NCBI GenBank assembly: GCA_030028905.1
Contig: JALDYZ010000009.1
Coordinates: forward strand, 1 to 64,000
Direction of reading: 5' to 3'
From: Ferirhizobium litorale
GTDB lineage: Bacteria > Pseudomonadota > Alphaproteobacteria > Rhizobiales > Rhizobiaceae
Length of the DNA stretch: 64,000 nt
Both the position numbers and the translations under genes were made by a program. Within the stretch, counting starts at the first letter, position 1, and every line of letters begins with the position of its first letter. The notes under the pieces were generated by a model. That model was not told the DNA's origin. It made no database searches and was given only the letters and a program-made list of their open reading frames with translations. Positions 54,779-63,839 of this stretch are shown in pieces.

Positions 54779-55036
54779 ATGAAGAAAGCCCTCATTCTTG
54801 CGTTCATCGGCCTGGCTGTTGCTAGTTGCACGCCCACAGAGAAGGGTGCAGGCATCGGCGCCGCATCCGGTGCAATCATCGGTGGTGCGATTACTGGTGA
54901 TGTCCGCGGCGCAGCCGTTGGCGCAGCAATTGGCGGTGTATCCGGCGCGGTCATCGGCAATGTCGCCGGGCAGCCCGGCAATTGCTACTACCGCGACCGC
55001 TACGGGCGCCGCTACGTCGCTGCCTGCCCGCGCTGA
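54779..55036 (+). CDS. Glycine-zipper lipoprotein (YMGG type)
   Basis: An 85-residue exported protein. The signal segment MKKALILAFIGLAVASC ends in a lipobox Cys17. The mature part is a glycine zipper (GIGAASGAIIGGAITGDVRGAAVGAAIGG), a membrane-inserting helix found in small outer-membrane lipoproteins. A C-terminal NCYYRDRYGRRYVAACP tail with two Cys follows. GGAGAG precedes ATG 54779. Function is unknown; related proteins are often stress-induced. It is monocistronic, ended by a terminator. Confidence 0.82.
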   Translation: MKKALILAFIGLAVASCTPTEKGAGIGAASGAIIGGAITGDVRGAAVGAAIGGVSGAVIGNVAGQPGNCYYRDRYGRRYVAACPR

Positions 55037-55072
55037 TCATCTGATCATCAACAAACACAGCAATGCACCAGA

Positions 55073-55108
55073 GGCTCCGGACTCCCGTTCCGGGGCCTTT
55101 CGTTCTTT
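55073..55108 (+). terminator. Terminator after the glycine-zipper gene
   Basis: GGCTCCGGA (55073-55081) pairs with TCCGGGGCC (55089-55097) with one G-U pair, followed by TTTCGTTCTTT. It is 36 bp after the stop codon. Confidence 0.75.
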
Positions 55109-55225
55109 ACCATCTTCGACGCTATCGGGTGAAATAGATACATTTTGATGATAATACCGCATAAGCGGAATGTTGAATGTAGCGCGCTTGAATGCCATAC
55201 AGCGTGACCAAACGAAAAGCTGTGC

Positions 55226-57157
55226 ATGCGATATCAACCGACTGCCCCGAAAAACAGTAAGGCGTATCGGAGAGCCGGGACCGCAATCATCGTGGCGGCG
55301 CTGGCGGCCGCGAGCCCGCTCGCGTCGCAGGACGCCAACGCCTTCAAGCTCTTCGGGATCAACTTTTTCGGTAGCGAGGATGACTCCGACGAAGATCGGG
55401 TCATCGACCCGGTAAGGTACAGCATCACCTTCGAAGTCAACACCGGCGACAAGAAGCTGCGCTCCGATCTCGAGGAAGCCTCGCATCTCGTCCTGGACAA
55501 GGAAAGCCCGGTTTCAGGCGACCTCGGCGTCGTCATCAAAGCCCGTGACGACCGTGACAGGCTGGTGGCGACCCTCTACGAAAAAGCCCGCTATGGCGGC
55601 GTCGTCACCATCACCGTCGATGGCACGGAAATCGGCCAACTGCCGCCGCTGCCGGAGTTTGACAATTCGCGCCCGGTTCCCGTCGTCGTACGCATCGATC
55701 CGGGTCCTGTATTCACGTTCGGCGACGTCACTCTGACCGGCGATGCGACCGGTTTCAATCCGGCCAACTATGATCTGATCCGCGGCAAGGAAGCGGGATC
55801 GCTGCTCATCCTCAGGGCGGGCGACAAGGTCGTCTCCGATCTCAAGGCCCAGGGCCGACCGCTTGCCCGACTGACCGCGCGCGACGCGATCGCCGACCAC
55901 AAGACCAATACGGTAGACGTCACCATTGCCGCTGCGGGCGGTCCGATCGCCCCCCTGGGGCCCGTCGCGGTCACCGGACAGAAGGCCGTCAATCCGGATT
56001 TCATCAGGTACTACTCGCGCCTCAATGAAGGGAAGCCCTACTCCCCGGACGAGTTGCGCAAGGCAGGCGATCGCCTGCGCCAGCTCGGTGTGTTTTCCAG
56101 CGTCAACATCCAGCAGGCAAGCGCCCTCGACGGCAAGGGTCAAATCCCGCTGACGATCCAGGTCTCGGAAGCCAAGCAGCGCGTTCTTGGCCTCGGCGCC
56201 CAGGTCTCGACGATCGACGGCCTTGGCGTGCAGGGATATTGGGGCCATCGCAACCTTTTCGGCCAGGCGGAATCGCTGCGCATCGAGGGCTCGGTTTCCC
56301 GTATCGGCGAAGCGAGCACCTTCTCCGACCTCGATTATTCCGCCGGAATCCTGTTTGCCAAGCCGGGGGCATTCTTCCCTGCGGCGACGTTCAATGCCGG
56401 ACTGGTGGCCAAGACCGAGCATCCCGATACCTATCGGGCCGCGACGATCTCCGCGACAGCCGGCCTCAGCTACGAGATCACCGACTGGGATACGGTTTCC
56501 GGCGGCCTGGACTTTACCTGGGCGGATACCGAGGACGCCTTCGGCGATCACACCTATCTGACCCTGTCGCTGCCCTTCGAGTACATCCGCGACACCCGCG
56601 ACGACAAGCTGAACCCGACGGAAGGCTATCGCGCCACGCTGGCGACACAACCGAGCTACGGCTTCCTGAACAGCGTCTTTTTCTCCTCCTTCGAAGGGTC
56701 GATTTCAGGCTACAAGGCCTTTGGCGCGGAAGACAACGTTGTCCTCGCAGCCAAGCTCGGTCTCGGCAGCATCGTCGGCGCATCGGATCTCGAGGAAATC
56801 CCGACGACGCGGCGCTTCTATGCCGGTGGCGGCGGATCGGTCCGCGGCTACGCCTATCAGGAGATCTCGCCCTACGACAGCGCCGGCGAGGCGACCGGCG
56901 GCAGCGCTTATGCGGTCGGCTCCTTTGAGGCCCGCATTAAGGTCACCGATACGATCGGCGTCGTGCCCTTCATCGATGCGGGCTCGGTGACCGATGAGGT
57001 CTATCCGGACTTTTCCGACATACGGGTCGGTACCGGCGTCGGCTTGCGCTACGCCACGCCGTTTGGGCCGCTTCGACTCGATTTCGCGGTGCCGCTCAAC
57101 CGATACCCCGGCGGCTCCAGCTTCGGTATTTATGCAGGCATCGGTCAGGCTTTCTGA
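55226..57157 (+). CDS. tamA: TamA-like outer-membrane assembly protein
   Basis: A 643-residue Omp85-family protein. A signal peptide (TAIIVAALAAASPLASQDANA) is followed by POTRA-type repeats (about residues 50-320, with VDVTIAAAGGPIAPLGPVAVTG and NEGKPYSPDELRKAGDRLRQLGVFSSV). A 16-strand bacterial surface-antigen barrel ends with PFGPLRLDFAVPLNRYPG and an aromatic C terminus (GQAF). The conserved GGGGSVRGYAYQEI (the (V/I)RG(Y/F) lock motif) is present. It pairs with TamB, encoded 31 bp downstream, as the translocation and assembly module for outer-membrane proteins. Confidence 0.9.
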   Translation: MRYQPTAPKNSKAYRRAGTAIIVAALAAASPLASQDANAFKLFGINFFGSEDDSDEDRVIDPVRYSITFEVNTGDKKLRSDLEEASHLVLDKESPVSGDLGVVIKARDDRDRLVATLYEKARYGGVVTITVDGTEIGQLPPLPEFDNSRPVPVVVRIDPGPVFTFGDVTLTGDATGFNPANYDLIRGKEAGSLLILRAGDKVVSDLKAQGRPLARLTARDAIADHKTNTVDVTIAAAGGPIAPLGPVAVTGQKAVNPDFIRYYSRLNEGKPYSPDELRKAGDRLRQLGVFSSVNIQQASALDGKGQIPLTIQVSEAKQRVLGLGAQVSTIDGLGVQGYWGHRNLFGQAESLRIEGSVSRIGEASTFSDLDYSAGILFAKPGAFFPAATFNAGLVAKTEHPDTYRAATISATAGLSYEITDWDTVSGGLDFTWADTEDAFGDHTYLTLSLPFEYIRDTRDDKLNPTEGYRATLATQPSYGFLNSVFFSSFEGSISGYKAFGAEDNVVLAAKLGLGSIVGASDLEEIPTTRRFYAGGGGSVRGYAYQEISPYDSAGEATGGSAYAVGSFEARIKVTDTIGVVPFIDAGSVTDEVYPDFSDIRVGTGVGLRYATPFGPLRLDFAVPLNRYPGGSSFGIYAGIGQAF

Positions 57158-57188
57158 CCGCGCAGCAATTGTAGGGTAGACTGGGCTT

Positions 57189-60100
57189 ATGACGATTCTT
57201 GTTCGCACTCTCGAATGGCTGCTCAGGCTTTCGGCCATTGCCTTTGTCAGCCTCATTGTCCTCGTCGTGGGTGCAGTGCTGGTCGTCGGCTTCACGCCCT
57301 TCGGTGCTCGTCTTGCCGCAGATCGGATAGCCTCTCTTATCTCGACGCCGGACCGCACCATTGCGATCAACGATCCCAGCGGACTGCTGACCGGACGATT
57401 GAGGCTTGGCGTGGTCACGGTTGCCGATACCAAGGGTGTTTATGCCGAAGCCCGCAATGTCGCCGTGGACTGGTCGCCGCTGTCGCTGCTTTCCTTGAAC
57501 TTCGACGCTCGATCGATATCGGCCGGCTCGATCGAGGTCTCGCGCGCACCGGTGGTCACCGAGAGGGACGGCAAGACTGACAGGTCCGCCGAGAGCTCCT
57601 CGCTTCCGGTCACCATAAACGTAGCCCGGATTTCCGCCCCCGACATTCGCCTCGGAAAGGCCCTCGTCGGCGCGGATTTCGCCCTGTCGGCGGAAGGAAG
57701 CGCCAACCTCGACAGCACTGGCGTTGCCGCAGCGCTCAAGATCAACCGGCAAGATCAACCCCAGGCACGGGCAAACGCCGACTTCGTATTCTCGCCCGCC
57801 AGCAACGAGCTAACGCTCAAGGCCGACCTCTCCGAGCCCCCGGGCGGTCTTCTCGCACATCTGCTGAGGATGCCCGGTGAACCCGCGGTGAAGCTCGACC
57901 TGAGTGGCAGCGGCGCGTTGTCGGATTGGTCAGGCAAGCTTTCTGCGGCGGTGGACGGCCGGCCGGTCCTGTCGGTCGACGGGCGCCACCAGATGCCCGC
58001 GCCCGGCAGCCATCGCCTCGACGTCAAGGGCGGCGGCACCTTCGACACGCTGCTGCCGGAAGCCTTCCGTCCGCTCTTTGCCGGCACCACCGACATCGAT
58101 GTGGCGCTGACCTTCGATGAGGATGGTCGCCTCGACGTCGAGGCCGGCCGTGTCACCACCGGCAGCCTGGCGCTGACCGCTTCGGGCGGCATCGATCCGC
58201 GCGGCAACAACAACCTCAAGGCCAATCTCGCCGGCACCGGCGGTGAACCGGTCGACTTCCGCTGGCCGCTCGCCGCCGGCGAGGCCCGCCTGCTGATCGA
58301 CAAGCTCGACCTGTCGCTGACCGGACCGGCCGATGCCGTGGCGCTCGACCTCGACGCGGCGCTGCGCTCCGCCGAAGTGCCGCAGCAGGGCCGGTTCGAG
58401 GACATCCGCCTGACGGCCACGAGCGACCGCTTCAACCTGACCGACCGCTCGGGGCCGGTCGGCGTCGAACTGTCCGTCGAAAACACCGTCTTCGACAACC
58501 CCGACATCGATCGCGCCATCCGCGGTCCGCTGAAGCTTGCAGCCCCGCTGACCGTGTCGCCCCATGACATCGCCTTCGATGCCGCAACGCTCGAAAGCGC
58601 CCATCTCGGCGGCACGGTCAGCGGCCGCTACGACCTCGCCGCCACGACGCTCACCAGCGACGTCCGCCTGTTTGCCCGGCCGGAAGCCCTGCCGGCCGAC
58701 ATCGCCGCCCGCTTCGACACCACGATCGCCGCCGAAGGCAAGGTCACCGCGGTCATCGACGGGCCGATGAGCGTCACCGGCCTCACCGTCAAGTCCGGCA
58801 CCATCGAGGCAAGCGGCGATGCCGCGCTGGAAAACGATACCCTCACCGCCAATCTGTCCGGCCGGCTGCCGGAGATCGGCAAGCTGATCGACAACGCCAG
58901 CGGGGCGGCCGACTTCACCGTCTCGGCCCGCGGGCCGCTGACGGCGCTGATGATCCAGGCAAGGGCCGATGCCGAGAGGACCGAACTGGTCGGGCGCACG
59001 CTGCAGTCGCTCGCCATCAGCATCGACGGCATCGCCGACAGGGCGGCCCCGCAGGCCAGCATCAAGGCATCGGGCCTGCTCGACAACCAGACGATCAACA
59101 TCGATGCCGGGGTCATGTCCGAAAACGGCGTCACCCGCATTCCCAACCTTTCCGCCGTCATCGGGCCGAACCGGCTGACCGGCGATCTGCGCTTCTCGCA
59201 GGCCTTCGAGCCCTCCGGCAACCTCACCTTCGACTTCCCCGACGTCGGGCTGCTGGCCGCCCTTGCCGGCCAGAGGGCGAGCGGCGACCTGAAGGGCTCG
59301 CTGGCGCTGACCGGCAGCGACGGCCGCATCGGCGCCGTCGTCAAGGCGAGCGGCAGCGGCATCCGCCGCGACGACATCGTCATCGCCCGGCCCGACATCA
59401 ATCTCGTCATCACCGACCTGAAGGCCCTGGCCGCCCAAGGCACCGTGCGGCTGGCCGAGCTCGCCTCCGGCGCCAACAAGGTGACCAACCTCGCCCTCGA
59501 CTTCACCCAGGCCGGCCAGACCACCAACTTCGACCTCAAGGCCACCTATGACGGCGCCCCGCTCACCGCTGCCGGCGCCGCCACCAGCGGCGACGGCACC
59601 ACCACCCTCGCCCTCAGAAGCTTCTCCGCAAGACCACGCGGCATACCGGTCAATCTGGCAGGCCCGGCAACCGTCACCCTAAGCGGCGACAACCTGACGG
59701 TTTCGACACTTGGCGTCGGGTTGGAACTCCCGGGGCAGCCGCCGATGCAGGTGAGCCTCGACGGCAGCGGCGCGTTGTCGGATTGGTCAGGCAAGCTTTC
59801 TGCGGCGGTGGACGGCCGGCCGGTCCTGTCGGTCGACGGGCGCCACCAGATGCCCGCGCCCGGCAGCCATCGCCTCGACGTCAAGGGCGGCGGCACCTTC
59901 GACACGCTGCTGCCGGAAGCCTTCCGTCCGCTCTTTGCCGGCACCACCGACATCGATGTGGCGCTGACCTTCGATGAGGATGGTCGCCTCGACGTCGAGG
60001 CCGGCCGTGTCACCACCGGCAGCCTGGCGCTGACCGCTTCGGGCGGCATCGATCCGCGCGGCAACAACAACCTCAAGGCCAATCTCGCCGGCACCGGCGG

Positions 60101-63100
60101 TGAACCGGTCGACTTCCGCTGGCCGCTCGCCGCCGGCGAGGCCCGCCTGCTGATCGACAAGCTCGACCTGTCGCTGACCGGACCGGCCGATGCCGTGGCG
60201 CTCGACCTCGACGCGGCGCTGCGCTCCGCCGAAGTGCCGCAGCAGGGCCGGTTCGAGGACATCCGCCTGACGGCCACGAGCGACCGCTTCAACCTGACCG
60301 ACCGCTCGGGGCCGGTCGGCGTCGAACTGTCCGTCGAAAACACCGTCTTCGACAACCCCGACATCGATCGCGCCATCCGCGGTCCGCTGAAGCTTGCAGC
60401 CCCGCTGACCGTGTCGCCCCATGACATCGCCTTCGATGCCGCAACGCTCGAAAGCGCCCATCTCGGCGGCACGGTCAGCGGCCGCTACGACCTCGCCGCC
60501 ACGACGCTCACCAGCGACGTCCGCCTGTTTGCCCGGCCGGAAGCCCTGCCGGCCGACATCGCCGCCCGCTTCGACACCACGATCGCCGCCGAAGGCAAGG
60601 TCACCGCGGTCATCGACGGGCCGATGAGCGTCACCGGCCTCACCGTCAAGTCCGGCACCATCGAGGCAAGCGGCGATGCCGCGCTGGAAAACGATACCCT
60701 CACCGCCAATCTGTCCGGCCGGCTGCCGGAGATCGGCAAGCTGATCGACAACGCCAGCGGGGCGGCCGACTTCACCGTCTCGGCCCGCGGGCCGCTGACG
60801 GCGCTGATGATCCAGGCAAGGGCCGATGCCGAGAGGACCGAACTGGTCGGGCGCACGCTGCAGTCGCTCGCCATCAGCATCGACGGCATCGCCGACAGGG
60901 CGGCCCCGCAGGCCAGCATCAAGGCATCGGGCCTGCTCGACAACCAGACGATCAACATCGATGCCGGGGTCATGTCCGAAAACGGCGTCACCCGCATTCC
61001 CAACCTTTCCGCCGTCATCGGGCCGAACCGGCTGACCGGCGATCTGCGCTTCTCGCAGGCCTTCGAGCCCTCCGGCAACCTCACCTTCGACTTCCCCGAC
61101 GTCGGGCTGCTGGCCGCCCTTGCCGGCCAGAGGGCGAGCGGCGACCTGAAGGGCTCGCTGGCGCTGACCGGCAGCGACGGCCGCATCGGCGCCGTCGTCA
61201 AGGCGAGCGGCAGCGGCATCCGCCGCGACGACATCGTCATCGCCCGGCCCGACATCAATCTCGTCATCACCGACCTGAAGGCCCTGGCCGCCCAAGGCAC
61301 CGTGCGGCTGGCCGAGCTCGCCTCCGGCGCCAACAAGGTGACCAACCTCGCCCTCGACTTCACCCAGGCCGGCCAGACCACCAACTTCGACCTCAAGGCC
61401 ACCTATGACGGCGCCCCGCTCACCGCTGCCGGCGCCGCCACCAGCGGCGACGGCACCACCACCCTCGCCCTCAGAAGCTTCTCCGCAAGACCACGCGGCA
61501 TACCGGTCAATCTCTCGAACCCGACGACGATTACCGTGCAGAATGGCAACGCCGCCCTGTCGCGGCTTGTGATCAGAGCCGGAGCGGGCTCGATAAACAT
61601 CGACGGCAGCGCCGGCAGCACCCTCGACATCACCGCGAGGATAAGCAACCTTCCGGCAAGCCTCGCCAATACCTTCTCACCCGGCCTCGAAGCTTCCGGC
61701 GAAATAACGGGCTCGCTGACCGCAAGGGGCAGGTCGTCCGCGCCAGTCGTGGGCTTCGATATTACCTGGTCGAACGCGATGACGAGCCAACTCCGAGCGG
61801 CGAGGGTCGCTGCGGTGAACGTCAAGGCGAAGGGGCAACTGGAAAACAATGTCCTCAGGATTGACGTCAACCTGACAGGAAGCGGCGGACTGGCTTTCTC
61901 GGGCGGCGGCACGGTGGCGCTCGGGGGCAACCGGGCGCTGAAGATGAACTTCAGGGGCGGCGTACCGTTTGCCATCCTTGCCGGCCAGCTTTCGCCGCAG
62001 GGTCTGGTGATGGAAGGCAGTGCCAATGTCAACCTGCAGGTCGGCGGGACGACGGCCGCACCGGCGATCACCGGGAGCATCACCGCCGACCGCGCGAGAC
62101 TGATCGACGTCCGTCGCAATGTCGCGCTCAACGACCTCGCCTTGACGGTCAACCTCGAACGGGAACGGGCGACGATTTCGCGGTTCGACGCCCGGCTCTC
62201 GTCGGGCGGAACGCTCACGGGTCGCGGCACTGTCGGCATTGTACCGGGAAGCGGCTTCCCCGCGGACCTGACTTTGACGCTCAACCGGGCGAACTATGTC
62301 GACGGTACGCTCTTCACCGCACGCGTCGATGGCACCGTGACCGTGAGGGGGCCATTGCTGAGGGGACCGGTAATCGGCGGTTCGATCGTACTCGACAAGG
62401 CGTCGATCACGGTTCCTGAAAAGCTGCCGACATCCCTGACGGAGATCGACATCAAGCATAGGAATGCCCCGGCTGCGGTCATTGCCCAACTCAGGGAGAT
62501 TCTTGCGGACACTTCCGGCGGCGGCGCCTCGACGCCAGTCGCGCTCGACCTGACGATCAGCGCTCCTTCGCGGATCTTCGTGCGCGGTCGGGGCATTGAC
62601 GCGGAGCTTGGAGGCGACTTGACGGTCCGCGGAACCGCCGTGGATCCAATAGTCTCAGGCGGCTTCGAAATGCGGCGCGGCCGAATGGTCATTCTCAACC
62701 GACGCCTCGACTTCACCAAAGGGATCATCACCTTTGGCGGCGCATTGATACCGAGGCTCGACATGGATGCAGCGACGAGCGTCAGTTCCACGACGATCAC
62801 CGTGTCCGTCAACGGTCTTGCCAACGATCCGCAGATCACCTTCTCATCCTCGCCGGCCTTGCCGCAGGACGAGATCCTGGCGCAGCTCATCTTCGGACAA
62901 TCCCTGTCGAGGCTGTCGCCCCTGCAGATCGCCCAGCTCGCCGATGCGGCCAGCCAGCTTGCCGGCGGGCGCCAGACATCGCTTTTCCAGGGCCTGCGCA
63001 GCCATCTCGGCATCGACGACCTCGATATCTCCACCGATGCGAGCGGCAGGACGCAGGTCTCCGCGGGCAAGTACCTGAACGACCGAACCTATCTGGAACT

Positions 63101-63230
63101 GCAGCAGGGCGGCGAATCCGGAAGCAAGGCAATCATCAACCTTGACGTCGGACGGGGCGTGAAATTGCGCGGCGAGGCTGGTGCCGACGGCTCGGGTGCA
63201 GCCGGCATATTCTACGAAAAGGAATACTGA
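57189..63230 (+). CDS. tamB: TamB-like translocation/assembly module protein with internal tandem duplication
   Basis: A 2013-residue AsmA-like bridge protein. One N-terminal inner-membrane anchor (about residues 9-35, LLRLSAIAFVSLIVLVVGAVLVVGF) is followed by a long beta-helical, lipid-groove type periplasmic part. The C-terminal TamB/DUF490 domain (from about residue 1600, with SGGFEMRRGRMVILNRRLDFTKG and QDEILAQLIFGQSLSRLSP) contacts TamA. Residues 240-822 and 859-1441 are the same sequence, from a 1,751-bp direct repeat. Removing one repeat unit (619 residues) leaves 1394 residues, close to usual TamB sizes (E. coli 1259). The reading frame is open throughout. It forms the tamA-tamB operon. 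Confidence 0.9.
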   Translation: MTILVRTLEWLLRLSAIAFVSLIVLVVGAVLVVGFTPFGARLAADRIASLISTPDRTIAINDPSGLLTGRLRLGVVTVADTKGVYAEARNVAVDWSPLSLLSLNFDARSISAGSIEVSRAPVVTERDGKTDRSAESSSLPVTINVARISAPDIRLGKALVGADFALSAEGSANLDSTGVAAALKINRQDQPQARANADFVFSPASNELTLKADLSEPPGGLLAHLLRMPGEPAVKLDLSGSGALSDWSGKLSAAVDGRPVLSVDGRHQMPAPGSHRLDVKGGGTFDTLLPEAFRPLFAGTTDIDVALTFDEDGRLDVEAGRVTTGSLALTASGGIDPRGNNNLKANLAGTGGEPVDFRWPLAAGEARLLIDKLDLSLTGPADAVALDLDAALRSAEVPQQGRFEDIRLTATSDRFNLTDRSGPVGVELSVENTVFDNPDIDRAIRGPLKLAAPLTVSPHDIAFDAATLESAHLGGTVSGRYDLAATTLTSDVRLFARPEALPADIAARFDTTIAAEGKVTAVIDGPMSVTGLTVKSGTIEASGDAALENDTLTANLSGRLPEIGKLIDNASGAADFTVSARGPLTALMIQARADAERTELVGRTLQSLAISIDGIADRAAPQASIKASGLLDNQTINIDAGVMSENGVTRIPNLSAVIGPNRLTGDLRFSQAFEPSGNLTFDFPDVGLLAALAGQRASGDLKGSLALTGSDGRIGAVVKASGSGIRRDDIVIARPDINLVITDLKALAAQGTVRLAELASGANKVTNLALDFTQAGQTTNFDLKATYDGAPLTAAGAATSGDGTTTLALRSFSARPRGIPVNLAGPATVTLSGDNLTVSTLGVGLELPGQPPMQVSLDGSGALSDWSGKLSAAVDGRPVLSVDGRHQMPAPGSHRLDVKGGGTFDTLLPEAFRPLFAGTTDIDVALTFDEDGRLDVEAGRVTTGSLALTASGGIDPRGNNNLKANLAGTGGEPVDFRWPLAAGEARLLIDKLDLSLTGPADAVALDLDAALRSAEVPQQGRFEDIRLTATSDRFNLTDRSGPVGVELSVENTVFDNPDIDRAIRGPLKLAAPLTVSPHDIAFDAATLESAHLGGTVSGRYDLAATTLTSDVRLFARPEALPADIAARFDTTIAAEGKVTAVIDGPMSVTGLTVKSGTIEASGDAALENDTLTANLSGRLPEIGKLIDNASGAADFTVSARGPLTALMIQARADAERTELVGRTLQSLAISIDGIADRAAPQASIKASGLLDNQTINIDAGVMSENGVTRIPNLSAVIGPNRLTGDLRFSQAFEPSGNLTFDFPDVGLLAALAGQRASGDLKGSLALTGSDGRIGAVVKASGSGIRRDDIVIARPDINLVITDLKALAAQGTVRLAELASGANKVTNLALDFTQAGQTTNFDLKATYDGAPLTAAGAATSGDGTTTLALRSFSARPRGIPVNLSNPTTITVQNGNAALSRLVIRAGAGSINIDGSAGSTLDITARISNLPASLANTFSPGLEASGEITGSLTARGRSSAPVVGFDITWSNAMTSQLRAARVAAVNVKAKGQLENNVLRIDVNLTGSGGLAFSGGGTVALGGNRALKMNFRGGVPFAILAGQLSPQGLVMEGSANVNLQVGGTTAAPAITGSITADRARLIDVRRNVALNDLALTVNLERERATISRFDARLSSGGTLTGRGTVGIVPGSGFPADLTLTLNRANYVDGTLFTARVDGTVTVRGPLLRGPVIGGSIVLDKASITVPEKLPTSLTEIDIKHRNAPAAVIAQLREILADTSGGGASTPVALDLTISAPSRIFVRGRGIDAELGGDLTVRGTAVDPIVSGGFEMRRGRMVILNRRLDFTKGIITFGGALIPRLDMDAATSVSSTTITVSVNGLANDPQITFSSSPALPQDEILAQLIFGQSLSRLSPLQIAQLADAASQLAGGRQTSLFQGLRSHLGIDDLDISTDASGRTQVSAGKYLNDRTYLELQQGGESGSKAIINLDVGRGVKLRGEAGADGSGAAGIFYEKEY
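57906..59656 (+). repeat. Direct repeat copy 1 inside tamB
   Basis: 1,751 bp that recur at 59763-61513 at an offset of exactly 1,857 bp (619 codons, in frame). I compared the copies at both edges and in several internal lines and found no difference. Translations in the tamB frame and in two reverse frames are also the same for both copies. The left edge is GGCAGCGGCGCGTTGTCG and the right edge is CCGGTCAATCT. Confidence 0.95.
59763..61513 (+). repeat. Direct repeat copy 2 inside tamB
   Basis: The second copy, separated from the first by a unique 106-bp spacer (59657-59762) that encodes GPATVTLSGDNLTV and on to GQPPMQVSLD. After copy 2 the sequence diverges at 61514 into the conserved C-terminal half of TamB (NPTTITVQNGNAALSRLVI). 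Confidence 0.95.
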
Positions 63231-63279
63231 GCAGAGCCGGAGCAAAGCCTCCAACCTCGCCCGCATCGCCGAGACAACC

Positions 63280-63708
63280 TCAGAAACTCGACTTGCTCGA
63301 CTTGAGCAGGATATTGGTCTCGGTCGAATTGATCCCCTCGACGAGGCGGATGCGCCTCAGCGTCTCGTCGAACGTCCCAAGGTCGCGATCTTCAAGCTCG
63401 GCAATAAAATCCCAGCGTCCGTTGGTGCTGTGCAGCGCCCGGACCTGCGGCATGCCGCGCAGCTGATCGGCGACCCGGTCGGCCATCTTTCCGAGGACCT
63501 CGATCAGCACGATGGCGCGCACGCCTGCCGATCGCATCTCGTGTCCGGTGCGGATGGTGAAGCCGGCTATGGTCCCATTCTCGACCAGCCGGTCGATACG
63601 CGCCGCAACGGTGGCGCGGGACGCCCCCGTCATCGCCGCAAGCGACGAAACAGATATTCGGGCATTGTGGCGCAACGCACTCAGCAGGTCGCGGTCAAGA
63701 TCGTCCAT
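63280..63708 (-). CDS. Lrp/AsnC-family transcriptional regulator
   Basis: A 142-residue regulator with an N-terminal winged helix (DDLDRDLLSALRHNARISVSSLAAMTGASRATVAARI) and a C-terminal RAM/ActD ligand-binding domain (AIVLIEVLGKM, STNGRWDFIAELEDRDLGTF, ETNILLKSSK). The start is set at ATG 63708, where homology begins; ATG 63717 and GTG 63732 are alternatives. It is divergent from an arginase gene, so it probably controls arginine catabolism in response to an amino acid. The 131-bp spacer is AT-rich. Confidence 0.9.
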   Translation of the reverse strand: MDDLDRDLLSALRHNARISVSSLAAMTGASRATVAARIDRLVENGTIAGFTIRTGHEMRSAGVRAIVLIEVLGKMADRVADQLRGMPQVRALHSTNGRWDFIAELEDRDLGTFDETLRRIRLVEGINSTETNILLKSSKSSF

Positions 63709-63839
63709 GGTTCTCATTTTGGTAAATGTCACTTATCATTTTGTAAATTGTATCGTTTTTTTTGACAATTTTCCATCTTTTTGTCGACGCGCATTCGCCC
63801 GACAATCCGTGAAAATTGCTGCATACGAGGATATCGCCC

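Noticed and set aside
59657-59762. 106-bp spacer between tamB repeats as an insertion sequence or intein remnant
   Set aside because: It has no inverted ends, target-site duplication or splicing motifs, and it encodes an in-frame beta-strand segment that resembles the rest of TamB.
57930-61295. Two identical 502-codon frames on the minus strand inside tamB
   Set aside because: They are reverse-frame shadows of the duplicated tamB segment. Their identity is useful only as evidence that the DNA repeat is near-perfect.
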